Shown here: positions 26,210 to 35,368 of the stretch, in pieces
Numbering within the stretch: the first letter of the stretch is position 1
How the letters are laid out: the number at the start of each line of letters is the position of its first letter
Assembly: GCA_039033995.1 (NCBI GenBank)
Contig: JBCCBP010000014.1
Coordinates: 1 to 64,000, forward strand
Length of the DNA: 64,000 bases
Direction: 5' to 3'
Origin: CALBPI01 sp039033995
GTDB taxonomy: Bacteria; Pseudomonadota; Gammaproteobacteria; Steroidobacterales; Woeseiaceae
Made by a program: the position numbers and the translations under genes
The notes under the pieces: generated by a model
Told to the model about the DNA's origin: nothing
Seen by the model: only the letters and a program-made list of their open reading frames with translations
Databases searched by the model: none

Positions 26210-28670
26210 TGACGAGCTTCCCCGGCACGACAATCACCTTACGGATCTCCTTGCCATCGATAAACGATTGCACATTGCTATCGGCCAGTGCCTGCGTCTG
26301 CAACGCATCCTTTTCGATATTCGCAGCCACTTGCAAGCGCGCACGCAGCTTACCATTCACCTGCACGACGACTTCAATCTCGTCTTTCACAAGCGCTGTT
26401 TCGTCGACGGCAGGCCAACGCTCGTCTACGACATCCGTGTTCGAACCGAGCGCATGCCACAAGTCGTGCGTGATATGCGGCACAATCGGCGACAACAACA
26501 ATACCGCGGTTTCTAACGCTTCCTGGCGTACGCGTTGACTAACCGGAGTGGTTACTTCGGTTGCCACAACCGTGTTCAGCAATTCCATCACACCAGCAAT
26601 CGCGGTGTTGAACGTATAGCGACGCCCGACGTCGTCGGATACTTTCGCGATGATCTCATGCGTCTTGCGGCGTAGGTCCTTGTCGGCGCGGCTGAGTTTG
26701 TCAAACGTCTCCGCAGCATCGATGTTGGCCTCAACATGTTCATGCACGATCCGCCACAACCTTTTGAGGAAACGGAATGCACCGCCGACACCGTCGTCCG
26801 ACCATTCCAGCGCCTGCTCCGGGGGTGCGGTGAACATCATGAACAAGCGCACCGTGTCCGCGCCGTATTCTTCGATCATGCCCTGCGGATCGACAGTATT
26901 GCCTTCCGATTTGGACATTTTGCGACCGTCTTTCAGCACCATGCCCTGCGTCAGCAGATTGGTGAACGGTTCATCCGCCCCGGACAAACCGAGATCGCGC
27001 AGCAACTTCTGGAAGAAGCGCGCATACAGCAAATGCAGAATCGCGTGCTCGACGCCACCGATGTACTGATCGACCGGCAGCCAGTAGGCAGCACGCTCGT
27101 CCAGCATGCTGTCGGCGGCATCCGGGCTGGCGTAGCGCGCGTAGTACCATGACGATTCCACGAAGGTATCAAACGTGTCCGTCTCTCGGCGGGCCGGCTT
27201 TCCACACACAGGACACGCCACGTTGACGAACTCCGGCATGTCCTTCAACGGTGACCCGGTACCGCTGACCGTCACATCCTCTGGCAATACCACTGGCAAG
27301 TCCTGCTCCGGCACCGGGACGGCACCGCAGTCATCGCAATAGATGATCGGGATAGGTGTGCCCCAGTAACGCTGCCGTGATACGCCCCAGTCGCGCAAAC
27401 GATAGTTGACCTGTCGCGTCGCACGCCCGTCGGCCGACAAACGATCCGCAATCGCGTCGAACGCCGCATCGAAACTCAACCCGCTGAATTCACCGGAATC
27501 CATCGTTTCATGCTTAGCGACATACGGCGCGGCGGCAATATCAACATCATCACCGGGCGCCGCCGCGATGACCTGACGGATCGGCAAGCCATACTTCTTA
27601 GCGAACTCATGGTCGCGCTCGTCGTGACCCGGCACGGCCATCAGTGCACCGGTGCCGTAACTCATCAATACGAAATTAGCCACCCAGATCGGAACCGGCT
27701 CGCCGGTTAACGGATGGACCGCGTTGATGCCGAGCGGCATGCCCAATTTTTCGCGTGTCTCGATATCCGCTTCAGCGGCACTGGTTTGTTTGCAGGTCGT
27801 GATGAAGTCCGTCAGCTCAGCGTTGCCCGCCGCCGCACGCGCCGCCAACGGATGCTCCGCTGCGACCGCCATATAAGTCACGCCATACAATGTGTCTGGT
27901 CGCGTCGTGAACACACGCAGCACGCCGTCGGTATCCGCCAGTTCCGCCTGGAAGTCGCCGTCCATCGCAAAGTCGATTTCCAGGCCTTCCGAGCGGCCGA
28001 TCCAGTTGCGCTGCATAGTTTTGACGGCGTCCGGCCAGCCCGGCATATCATCCAGCTGCGCCAGTAGCTCATCAGCATAGTTGGTGATGCGCATGAACCA
28101 CTGCGGGATCTCACGCCGTTCCACCAGCGCACCACTGCGCCAACCGCGCCCATCGATGACCTGTTCATTAGCCAGTACCGTGTTATCGACCGGATCCCAG
28201 TTCACCACCGAGTTCTTGCGGTACACCAAACCCTTCTCGAATAGTTTGACGAACAGCCATTGCTCCCAGCGGTAGTAATCCGGTTTGCAGGTCGTAACCT
28301 CGCGTCGCCAATCGTAGCCAAGCCCCAGCGCGTTCATTTGGCCGCGCATGTAGTCGATGTTCTGGTAAGTCCATTCCGCCGGCGGCACCTGATTCTTGAT
28401 CGCGGCGTTCTCAGCGGGCATGCCGAACGCATCCCAACCCATCGGTTGCAGCACGTGTTTGCCTTGCATGCGCTGATAGCGCGCGACGACGTCGGAAATC
28501 GTGAACACACGCACATGCCCCATGTGCAGGCGGCCGCTCGGATAGGGGAACATCGTCAGGCAATAGTAAGCGTCGGCCCCTTCGAGCTCATCGACCTCAA
28601 AGGTCTTTTGTGTGCGCCAGTGTTCCTGTACCCGGCCTTCGATATCGGCGGGATGGTATTGCTTCTTCAT
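26196..28670 (-). CDS. leuS: Leucyl-tRNA synthetase
   Basis: An 824-residue class I aminoacyl-tRNA synthetase charging tRNA-Leu. HIGH-type motif in MFPYPSGRLHMGHVR (about residue 40), the editing (CP1) domain with YGTGALMAVPGHDERDHEF, KMSKS loop DGRKMSKSEGNTVDP, and the C-terminal tail ending in KVIVVPGKLVNVVV. Full length. Leads the leuS-lptE-HExxH-membrane protein block. Confidence 0.97.
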   Translation of the reverse strand: MKKQYHPADIEGRVQEHWRTQKTFEVDELEGADAYYCLTMFPYPSGRLHMGHVRVFTISDVVARYQRMQGKHVLQPMGWDAFGMPAENAAIKNQVPPAEWTYQNIDYMRGQMNALGLGYDWRREVTTCKPDYYRWEQWLFVKLFEKGLVYRKNSVVNWDPVDNTVLANEQVIDGRGWRSGALVERREIPQWFMRITNYADELLAQLDDMPGWPDAVKTMQRNWIGRSEGLEIDFAMDGDFQAELADTDGVLRVFTTRPDTLYGVTYMAVAAEHPLAARAAAGNAELTDFITTCKQTSAAEADIETREKLGMPLGINAVHPLTGEPVPIWVANFVLMSYGTGALMAVPGHDERDHEFAKKYGLPIRQVIAAAPGDDVDIAAAPYVAKHETMDSGEFSGLSFDAAFDAIADRLSADGRATRQVNYRLRDWGVSRQRYWGTPIPIIYCDDCGAVPVPEQDLPVVLPEDVTVSGTGSPLKDMPEFVNVACPVCGKPARRETDTFDTFVESSWYYARYASPDAADSMLDERAAYWLPVDQYIGGVEHAILHLLYARFFQKLLRDLGLSGADEPFTNLLTQGMVLKDGRKMSKSEGNTVDPQGMIEEYGADTVRLFMMFTAPPEQALEWSDDGVGGAFRFLKRLWRIVHEHVEANIDAAETFDKLSRADKDLRRKTHEIIAKVSDDVGRRYTFNTAIAGVMELLNTVVATEVTTPVSQRVRQEALETAVLLLSPIVPHITHDLWHALGSNTDVVDERWPAVDETALVKDEIEVVVQVNGKLRARLQVAANIEKDALQTQALADSNVQSFIDGKEIRKVIVVPGKLVNVVV

Positions 28671-28718
28671 GGTCTTGCGTGGTCTGCGACGGTTCGATTC
28701 AGACGCTAAGGATACAGG

Positions 28719-30206
28719 CTATTTAGCAGATGTTAACCCTGTCTGGCGCCGCTGCTGCGCGATCGCCGTCCCGACTAGTACCAGCAACGAAATCACCAGC
28801 AACGGCAGGTTGCCCACGCGTGTAAATGGCGTATGGCCGGCGCGCATCGTCAACGTGCCCTGCAGGGTCGCGGGCTCGAAGGCTGGCGCCTGTGCTCGGA
28901 CCGCGCCACGACTGTCGATCAGCGCACTTATTCCGGTGTTAGTGGAGCGCGCTTGCCAGCGCTGGCTTTCGAGGGAACGCGCACGCGCTATCTGAAGGTG
29001 CTGATGCGGCGCAATCGTATCGCCAAACCAGGCGTCATTGCTGATGTTGATGATGAAACTGGCATCCGGAAAAAACACTCGCTGCTCGGCCGCATACGCA
29101 TCTTCGTAGCAGATACTCGCAGCGGCCAACTGATCACCGACACGAATCGGAGAGGGTGCTGCGTCACCGGCGCGGATGTTCGCATAGGGTAAGCCGCGCA
29201 ATCGCATCCAATCGCGGATAAAGCCCGGCACCGGAAAGAACTCACCGAACGGCACGAGATGCCTTTTCTCATACCACTGCTGTTGACCGCCTGCGAGCGC
29301 CAGCATGGCATTCGCGGGTTCCTGGTTCTCCGGTTGGTTGAGAATACCCAGCACCACGGTCTGTTGCCGGGTCGCGGCGACCTGCCCGAGTTGTGCCAGA
29401 TAGGCACGCACGTTTTGCGCCAGCGCAGGAATGGCTACCTCCGGCATCAGCAACAGATCCACAGGCTCGCTGTCGACTACGAAACGCGCATACCATTGCA
29501 GCGTCGCCTGAAACTCTTCCTGGCGCCACTTGAGACGCTGGTCCTGACCAAGCTGGCCAATACGCACACTCAACGTCTCGTCAGTCTCCACCGTCCATTG
29601 ACGGTCATACAAGCCCGCACTAGCGGCCGCCAACACGGCTAGTGTGGCCACTGCGACCTGCCGTACCCGACCGGGCAGGATCAATCCATACAAGGCGACA
29701 GCCGCCGCGACAAGCACGAACGAACCGAGATAGACCCCGCCCAGCGGCAGCCAACCCGAGAGCGGCGTTTCTGGCAGCGCACTACCGAGCGTCAACCAGG
29801 GAAAACCGCTCAACACCCAACCGCGAAGCCATTCTGTCCATACCCACAGGAACGGCAACAACGGCAACAAAATAGCCGGCGATGTGGCCAACCAGCGGCG
29901 GAGCAGCCAGCAGTTCAGGCCGAAATAGACGGCCATAATGGCCACCATGCCGAGCACCAGCAGCATCGCGAGCGCAATCGGTACCTGACCGATAACAACG
30001 ACAGAATGGTAGAGCCAGTAAGTGCCGGTTAGAAACGCACCGCCGCCAAACGCAAAGCCACGCCAGAACGCCGTCCGCGGTGGAGCACTCCGCCACAGTG
30101 GCAGATGCACAGCGATCAACAGCGGCGCGAGCCACCAATGTTCAAACGGCGCGAATGCCAGCGGCAGTAGCGCACCGAGCACCAGGCTGGCTAGCAATTG
30201 TGGCAT
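28719..30206 (-). CDS. lnt: Lnt, apolipoprotein N-acyltransferase
   Basis: A 495-residue inner-membrane enzyme adding the third acyl chain to lipoproteins. Several N-terminal spans, then a nitrilase-fold periplasmic domain with the Glu-Lys-Cys triad visible as LLMPEVAIPA, EKRHLVPFGEFFPVPG and ASICYEDAY. Follows corC by 3 bp in the conserved miaB-ybeZ-ybeY-corC-lnt order. The window encodes many lipoproteins it would mature. Confidence 0.95.
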   Translation of the reverse strand: MPQLLASLVLGALLPLAFAPFEHWWLAPLLIAVHLPLWRSAPPRTAFWRGFAFGGGAFLTGTYWLYHSVVVIGQVPIALAMLLVLGMVAIMAVYFGLNCWLLRRWLATSPAILLPLLPFLWVWTEWLRGWVLSGFPWLTLGSALPETPLSGWLPLGGVYLGSFVLVAAAVALYGLILPGRVRQVAVATLAVLAAASAGLYDRQWTVETDETLSVRIGQLGQDQRLKWRQEEFQATLQWYARFVVDSEPVDLLLMPEVAIPALAQNVRAYLAQLGQVAATRQQTVVLGILNQPENQEPANAMLALAGGQQQWYEKRHLVPFGEFFPVPGFIRDWMRLRGLPYANIRAGDAAPSPIRVGDQLAAASICYEDAYAAEQRVFFPDASFIINISNDAWFGDTIAPHQHLQIARARSLESQRWQARSTNTGISALIDSRGAVRAQAPAFEPATLQGTLTMRAGHTPFTRVGNLPLLVISLLVLVGTAIAQQRRQTGLTSAK

Positions 30207-30209
30207 CGG

Positions 30210-31082
30210 CTATGCGGCGTCGTCTGCCGCAACGGCGAACACGCCCACCGTTTCAATGCGGCGCCGGTCAGCTTTAGTCACGGTGAATCTAAAACCGCCG
30301 TGGTCGAGGACTTCACCGCGACGCGGCATACGACCGAGTTCGGTCATGACCAGACCGCCGACCGTGTCGTATTGCTCGTCGCTTAACTCGCACTCAAAGT
30401 AATCGTTGAAGTCTTCGATGCGGGTCAGACCGCGGACGGCATATCGCGGTACGCCCTCGCGCTCACCATCCTGACGGATCCACTCATCCTCTGCGGAATC
30501 ATGTTCATCGTCGATCTCGCCGACGATCTCCTCGAGGACATCCTCGATCGTCAACAGACCGGCGACGCCACCGTATTCATCGACCACCACCGCCATATGG
30601 TTATGGCTGGCGCGGAATTCTTTGAGCAGGGTATTCAGACGCTTGGATTCAGGAATAAACACGACCGGGCGCAACCAACCCGAGAGATCCAGAGGTTGAT
30701 CCTTTGGCTCGCCGAGACAGTTGAGTAAATCCTTGGCCAACAAGATTCCAATGATCTCGTCGCGCTCATCGCCATGAATCGGAAATCGGGAATGGCCGGA
30801 ATCGATGATGGCCTGCAGCATGTCGCCGAAAGGCATGCCGTCCTCAAGCACCACCATTTGCGAGCGAGGCACCATCACATCGCGCACCTGGGTTTCTGCA
30901 ACCTCAAGCACGCCAGCCAGCATCGACCGCTCATCCTCGTCGAAAACACGCTGCACACTCGCGTCTTCGATCAGTTCTATGATCTCTTCCCGTGTTTTGG
31001 GCTCCCCTTTGAATGCGGCAAACAGTCGTTGCCAGATTCCTGTCTGAGAGCCCTGGGGACTAGGAGGTTTTTCTTCGCTCAT
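30210..31082 (-). CDS. corC: CorC/YbeX, CBS-domain protein (magnesium/cobalt efflux family)
   Basis: A 290-residue cytoplasmic protein with paired CBS domains (VMVPRSQMVVLEDGMPFGDM; HMAVVVDEYGGVAGLLTIED) and a C-terminal CorC/HlyC transporter-associated domain. The N-terminus lacks the DUF21 membrane domain, as for YbeX/CorC. Its role is in Mg/Co homeostasis and, in Escherichia coli, ribosome-related phenotypes with YbeY and YbeZ. Confidence 0.93.
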   Translation of the reverse strand: MSEEKPPSPQGSQTGIWQRLFAAFKGEPKTREEIIELIEDASVQRVFDEDERSMLAGVLEVAETQVRDVMVPRSQMVVLEDGMPFGDMLQAIIDSGHSRFPIHGDERDEIIGILLAKDLLNCLGEPKDQPLDLSGWLRPVVFIPESKRLNTLLKEFRASHNHMAVVVDEYGGVAGLLTIEDVLEEIVGEIDDEHDSAEDEWIRQDGEREGVPRYAVRGLTRIEDFNDYFECELSDEQYDTVGGLVMTELGRMPRRGEVLDHGGFRFTVTKADRRRIETVGVFAVAADDAA

Positions 31083-31136
31083 CGCCTTAACTTCTGCTTA
31101 TGGCCGCTAATCATAGCAGCAATCCCGACGCTGGCG

Positions 31137-31652
31137 TCAGACGGCGTAGGGATCCGGGACGCCCAGCGCCTGCAACGCCTGGCGTTCGAGGGCTTCCATA
31201 CGCTCCGCCTCATCGGCCTCGATATGGTCGTAGCCAACTAAATGCAGGCAGCCGTGTACCACCATATGCAAATAGTGATGCGCCAACGCCTTGCCCTGCG
31301 CCTTGGCCTCATCGGCCACGACATCGGCGCAAATCACGAGATCGCCGAGATGAGCGCCCTCGCCTGACAGCTCGGCTATCGGTGCCACCTGATCGCGAGG
31401 CACCGGAAACGCCAAGACGTTGGTCGGTCCTGGCTTGTCGCGCCATTCCGTGTTGAGCGCCGCGCTTTGCGCCGGCGGCACGATGGCGATAGCCACAACC
31501 TGCTCGCCGTCGAGCGATACCTCGATATCCGCCAGCGACAATGCGACGTCGGCCGCACGTTGCCAGGATTCGGTATCGGGACAGTCGACCGCGGTCGCAT
31601 CGCAGGCGATATCGAGTGTGATGCGTGCCACGGGTTCAGTCGCGGTTGTCAT
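31137..31652 (-). CDS. ybeY: YbeY, rRNA maturation endoribonuclease
   Basis: A 171-residue UPF0054 metalloprotein for 16S rRNA 3'-end maturation and ribosome quality control. The zinc motif HMVVHGCLHLVGYDH is complete. ATG 31652 selected, overlapping the end of ybeZ by 17 bp; an upstream in-frame ATG would overlap ybeZ much more. Confidence 0.94.
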   Translation of the reverse strand: MTTATEPVARITLDIACDATAVDCPDTESWQRAADVALSLADIEVSLDGEQVVAIAIVPPAQSAALNTEWRDKPGPTNVLAFPVPRDQVAPIAELSGEGAHLGDLVICADVVADEAKAQGKALAHHYLHMVVHGCLHLVGYDHIEADEAERMEALERQALQALGVPDPYAV

Positions 31653-32634
31653 CCTGCTCGTAGGCGTCATAGGCATCGACAATCTTCTGCACAAGCGGGT
31701 GACGCACCACGTCGGTCGAACCGAATCGGGTCATGCCGATGCCGGCGACGTCACTCAACACACGCATGACGTGCTTGAGACCCGACAACTGACCGTGCGG
31801 CAAATCGATCTGAGAGACGTCGCCAGTGACGACAGCTGTTGAACCGAAGCCGATCCGCGTTAGAAACATCTTCATCTGCGCGACGGTCGTGTTCTGCGCT
31901 TCGTCCAGAATGATGAACGACTCGTTCAAAGAGCGACCGCGCATGAAAGCCAACGGCGCGACCTCGATCATGTTGCGCTCGAGCAGCTTAATCACCTGCT
32001 CATAACCGAGCATCTCGTACAAGGCGTCGTACATCGGTCGCAGGTACGGGTCGACTTTCTGGGTCAGATCGCCGGGTAAAAAGCCCAGACGCTCGCCCGC
32101 CTCCACGGCTGGTCGCACCAGGATAATTCGCCGCACGCGATCGGTCTCCAATGCCTCGACCGCCGTCGCCACCGCCAGATAGGTTTTGCCGGTTCCCGCT
32201 GGTCCGATGCCGAACGTCAGATCGTTATCGCGGACTTGAGCCAGATAGTTACTCTGATTCGCGCCACGCGGCCGGATCAGTTTACGCCGAGTGCGGATCA
32301 CCATTTCATCGGGATCGTTTGCGACGCTCAATACCGGATTGTCTTTGCCACCAACTGGCTGCATACCTGACTCCTGTAGGCACATGTGGATATGGTGTGG
32401 TTCCAACCGCTCATTCGCCGTCTGTTCGAATAGCGTACGCAGCACCTGCTCGCCTTGCAGCGTGGCGTTTTTACTACCCTGAATCCTGAAGTGATTGCCG
32501 CGGTTGGCGATCTCGACGTTGAGTCGACGTTCGATATGGCGGAGGTTTTCATCGAATTGGCCGCTGAGGTTGGCGAGCCGAGAATTGTCTTCCGGCTCAA
32601 GCACGAGATCGCGGCTGGATGATGTATTGGTCAA
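31636..32634 (-). CDS. ybeZ: YbeZ, PhoH-family ATPase
   Basis: A 332-residue PhoH-like ATPase: N-terminal KH-like region, Walker A GPAGTGKTYLA, Walker B FIILDEAQNTT. It partners YbeY in RNA/ribosome maturation. Initiation appears to be TTG at 32634; no better start is seen. Start of the ybeZ-ybeY-corC-lnt operon. Confidence 0.94.
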   Translation of the reverse strand: MTNTSSSRDLVLEPEDNSRLANLSGQFDENLRHIERRLNVEIANRGNHFRIQGSKNATLQGEQVLRTLFEQTANERLEPHHIHMCLQESGMQPVGGKDNPVLSVANDPDEMVIRTRRKLIRPRGANQSNYLAQVRDNDLTFGIGPAGTGKTYLAVATAVEALETDRVRRIILVRPAVEAGERLGFLPGDLTQKVDPYLRPMYDALYEMLGYEQVIKLLERNMIEVAPLAFMRGRSLNESFIILDEAQNTTVAQMKMFLTRIGFGSTAVVTGDVSQIDLPHGQLSGLKHVMRVLSDVAGIGMTRFGSTDVVRHPLVQKIVDAYDAYEQDDNRD

Positions 32635-32688
32635 AGTGTTTCGCGGACCCTTTTCCCTTTAGCTTGCCGTCAGGCTACGCTAGGAAGA

Positions 32689-32718
32689 CAATCGAGAAAA
32701 GTCTTTTTTCGATTTTTT
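32689..32718. terminator. AT-rich hairpin after miaB
   Basis: An imperfect stem (AATCGAGAAAAG paired with CTTTTTTCGATT) just past the miaB stop, followed by a T-run only when read on the plus strand. Read from miaB the T-run is weak (GTCTTCC), so it may be a poor or bidirectional terminator. Confidence 0.35.
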
Positions 32719-32720
32719 TA

Positions 32721-34064
32721 TCACGCACTGCGTGCAGCAGGGGCCAGCAAACGCCCACGTAACGAGTTGGGTAACGCCTCGGTAATCACGACATCGGCGA
32801 AGTCGCCAATCAACGAAGCCGGACCGTCAAAGTTCACCCAGCGCATGTTCTCAGTACGACCCGCGAGCTGCGATGCGTCCTTCCGCGCATGACGTTCGAC
32901 CAGTACGCGCTCAGTCCGTCCAACCATCGCCTGACTGATCGCCTGCGCTTGTTGAATAATGCGCGCCTGCAAAACCGCCAGTCGCTGTTTTTTTTCTTCC
33001 ATCGGCACTTCGTCTGCCAACGACGCCGCTGGCGTGCCCGGCCGTGCACTGTAGATAAAACTGAACGACTGGTCGAAGCCAACTTCCGCGATGAGATTCA
33101 TCGTGTCTTCGAAATCCTTGGCAGTCTCGCCCGGGAATCCGACAATGAAATCAGATGACAAACTGATATCCGGTCGCACGGCACGCAGCTTGCGGATTTT
33201 CTGTTTGTATTCGATCGCGGTATGGCCGCGCTTCATACGCATCAGCGTGCGATCAGAACCGCTCTGTACCGGCAGGTGCAAATAATTGGCGAGCTTCGGC
33301 ACGTTCGCGTAAGCCTCGATCAGGCTGTCGGTGAACTCCACCGGATGCGACGTCGTAAAACGGATGCGATCGATGCCATCCACTTCGGCGACGTAATGAA
33401 TCAGCGTCGCCAGATCTGCAATCTCGCCGTCGTGCATCGGGCCGCGATAGGCATTAACGTTCTGGCCCAGCAGATTAATCTCGCGTACGCCCTTGGCCGC
33501 TAACTGCACTACCTCAACGATCACATCGTCGAAAGGACGGGAGATTTCCTCACCGCGCGTATACGGCACCACGCAGAACGAGCAGTACTTGCTGCAACCC
33601 TCCATGACAGACACGAACGCGGTCGGCCCCTCGGCACGGGGTTCGGGCAGACGGTCGAATTTTTCGATTTCCGGGAACGAAATATCCACAATGCCGCCCC
33701 TGCCGGCGCGGGCCTCGTTCACCATCGCGGGCAATCGATGCAAAGTCTGCGGGCCGAACACAAAATCCACGACTGGCGCGCGCTTGATGATGGCATCGCC
33801 TTCCTGACTGGCGACACAGCCGCCGACGCCGATCAGCATGCCAGGCTTGCTGTCTTTCAGCATGCGCCAGCGACCGAGCTCTGAGAACACCTTCTCTGCC
33901 GCCTTCTCGCGGATTGAGCACGTATTCACCAGTAGCACGTCAGCATCATCGGGCGTGTTGGTCACGGTCATACCGTGTGATTCCGCGAGCACATCGGCCA
34001 TCTTGGACGAGTCGTACTCGTTCATCTGGCAGCCGTACGTCTTGATGTAGAGTTTTTCAGCCAT
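32721..34064 (-). CDS. miaB: MiaB, tRNA-2-methylthio-N6-dimethylallyladenosine synthase
   Basis: A 447-residue radical-SAM methylthiotransferase acting at tRNA position 37. Three N-terminal cluster cysteines (TYGCQMNEYDS, NTCSIREKAAE, GVGGCVASQ), the radical-SAM CxxxCxxC (GCSKYCSFCVVPYTRG) and a C-terminal TRAM domain. Full length, ATG at 34064. Confidence 0.97.
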   Translation of the reverse strand: MAEKLYIKTYGCQMNEYDSSKMADVLAESHGMTVTNTPDDADVLLVNTCSIREKAAEKVFSELGRWRMLKDSKPGMLIGVGGCVASQEGDAIIKRAPVVDFVFGPQTLHRLPAMVNEARAGRGGIVDISFPEIEKFDRLPEPRAEGPTAFVSVMEGCSKYCSFCVVPYTRGEEISRPFDDVIVEVVQLAAKGVREINLLGQNVNAYRGPMHDGEIADLATLIHYVAEVDGIDRIRFTTSHPVEFTDSLIEAYANVPKLANYLHLPVQSGSDRTLMRMKRGHTAIEYKQKIRKLRAVRPDISLSSDFIVGFPGETAKDFEDTMNLIAEVGFDQSFSFIYSARPGTPAASLADEVPMEEKKQRLAVLQARIIQQAQAISQAMVGRTERVLVERHARKDASQLAGRTENMRWVNFDGPASLIGDFADVVITEALPNSLRGRLLAPAARSA

Positions 34065-34132
34065 GCCGCGATTTTACTGGAATTCGGGAAAAACGTGCTA
34101 GTGCTGCAGCCAAGTAAGCGGCCCAATACCCT

Positions 34133-34876
34133 TTAGTCTGGCGGAAATTGACCATGCACAATGAAATGGTGCGCCAGTCGAAATGTCTCACGCTTGCGCA
34201 TGATGAACGTATGCGTCGCGCCGATCACCCGGAAATCGCGCATGCCATCCACCCGTGCGCTCGCGACGGATACTTTGCCGTCATCCTTGCCATCGATCAT
34301 TAATGAGTTGATCCAGTTGATGGTCCGCGTGCCGGTGATCACGCCGGTCTCAAACGTGACCGGGCCCAGGGTGTTCGGCACGCTCTGCTCATCGGTGCCG
34401 AGCTCGCGACCGGCGGGGCCATTGATCCAGCCAAACAATCGCCAGTCGCCGATACTGTCGACGACCTCGCTGCCGTGGTTCGGCGGACTCAACATAACGA
34501 CCCGCCCGACGTTGGCTACCAGTTCATCCGCCACCAGTTGCCGAACCATAATGCCGCCCATCGAATGTGTCACAAAATGACGCCGCGCCTGTTCCGGTAC
34601 GCACTTGCTCAGCGCCGGTGCGACCGAATCGCGCGCTAGTGCTGCAATCGGTGCTGCGGTCGACGGGTAGTCAATGATGCAGGTGTTGTAGCCTTCGCCG
34701 CGAAAGCGTTTGGCGATCTTGCGCATCGATTTCCCGGACCGCGCAAGCCCGTGCAGGAACACGACCCACTCGGCATCGTCTGCGACCACATCGATCTCTG
34801 TACCCGCTTCCGGCACGTTAGCCACGAGTGTTGCGTTCATGATGAGCGCGACTATCGCACACCAGACCCTAGGCAT
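34133..34876 (-). CDS. Secreted alpha/beta hydrolase, lipase-like
   Basis: A 247-residue protein with a probable signal peptide (MPRVWCAIVALIMNATLVA) and an alpha/beta-hydrolase core: VVFLHGLARSGKSM, nucleophile elbow THSMGG, and a later GATHTFIMR with the candidate His. Resembles extracytoplasmic lipase/PGAP1-like hydrolases; the substrate cannot be inferred. ATG 34876 starts inside the last codons of the VOC gene (8-bp overlap), so the two are co-transcribed. Confidence 0.8.
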   Translation of the reverse strand: MPRVWCAIVALIMNATLVANVPEAGTEIDVVADDAEWVVFLHGLARSGKSMRKIAKRFRGEGYNTCIIDYPSTAAPIAALARDSVAPALSKCVPEQARRHFVTHSMGGIMVRQLVADELVANVGRVVMLSPPNHGSEVVDSIGDWRLFGWINGPAGRELGTDEQSVPNTLGPVTFETGVITGTRTINWINSLMIDGKDDGKVSVASARVDGMRDFRVIGATHTFIMRKRETFRLAHHFIVHGQFPPD

Positions 34877-35255
34877 TGTCAGGGGCTGGTGGTTGCCACA
34901 GTTCGATCTTGTTGCCATCGGGGTCGATAAACCACCCGAATGCGCCAAACTCGCTGCGCTCCGGCTCACCTTCGAGCGTCGCGCCACCCGCAGCAACCTG
35001 CTCCAGCGCGCCATCCAGATCATCGACCATCAGATTGACCATATAGCTCTGGCCGCTATCGCCAAAGTACGTCGTGTCTGCAGCGAATGGTGTCCAGATG
35101 TTGTAGCCACCAGCTGGAAACGCGTCGGGCATAAACACACTGCCGCCGAATGACGCCTGGATATCAAGGCCAAGATGTTTGGCGTACCACTCCCCCAACG
35201 CTTTTGGGTCTTTGCTGCGAAAAAATACACCACCCAATCCTGTTACTCGTGCCAT
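34869..35255 (-). CDS. VOC-fold (glyoxalase/bleomycin-resistance superfamily) protein
   Basis: A 128-residue single-domain vicinal-oxygen-chelate protein. VTGLGGVFFRSKDPKALGEW opens one beta-alpha-beta module and NLMVDDLDGALEQVAAGG plus GAFGWFIDPDGNKIELWQP the second, with the usual metal-binding Glu in IELWQP. The reaction is unknown; nothing nearby points to a substrate. Upstream region (35256-35368) is shared with the divergent LCAT-type gene. Confidence 0.85.
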   Translation of the reverse strand: MARVTGLGGVFFRSKDPKALGEWYAKHLGLDIQASFGGSVFMPDAFPAGGYNIWTPFAADTTYFGDSGQSYMVNLMVDDLDGALEQVAAGGATLEGEPERSEFGAFGWFIDPDGNKIELWQPPAPDNA

Positions 35256-35368
35256 TACCTGTCTCCCGTTGCGTCCCGTAGATCCGACGCTAGCATGACA
35301 GCAGGCTGTGCGTTAAGGCAGACTTGCAACGATCATGCGGTCGATACGGCAACAACACGGATAAGTGA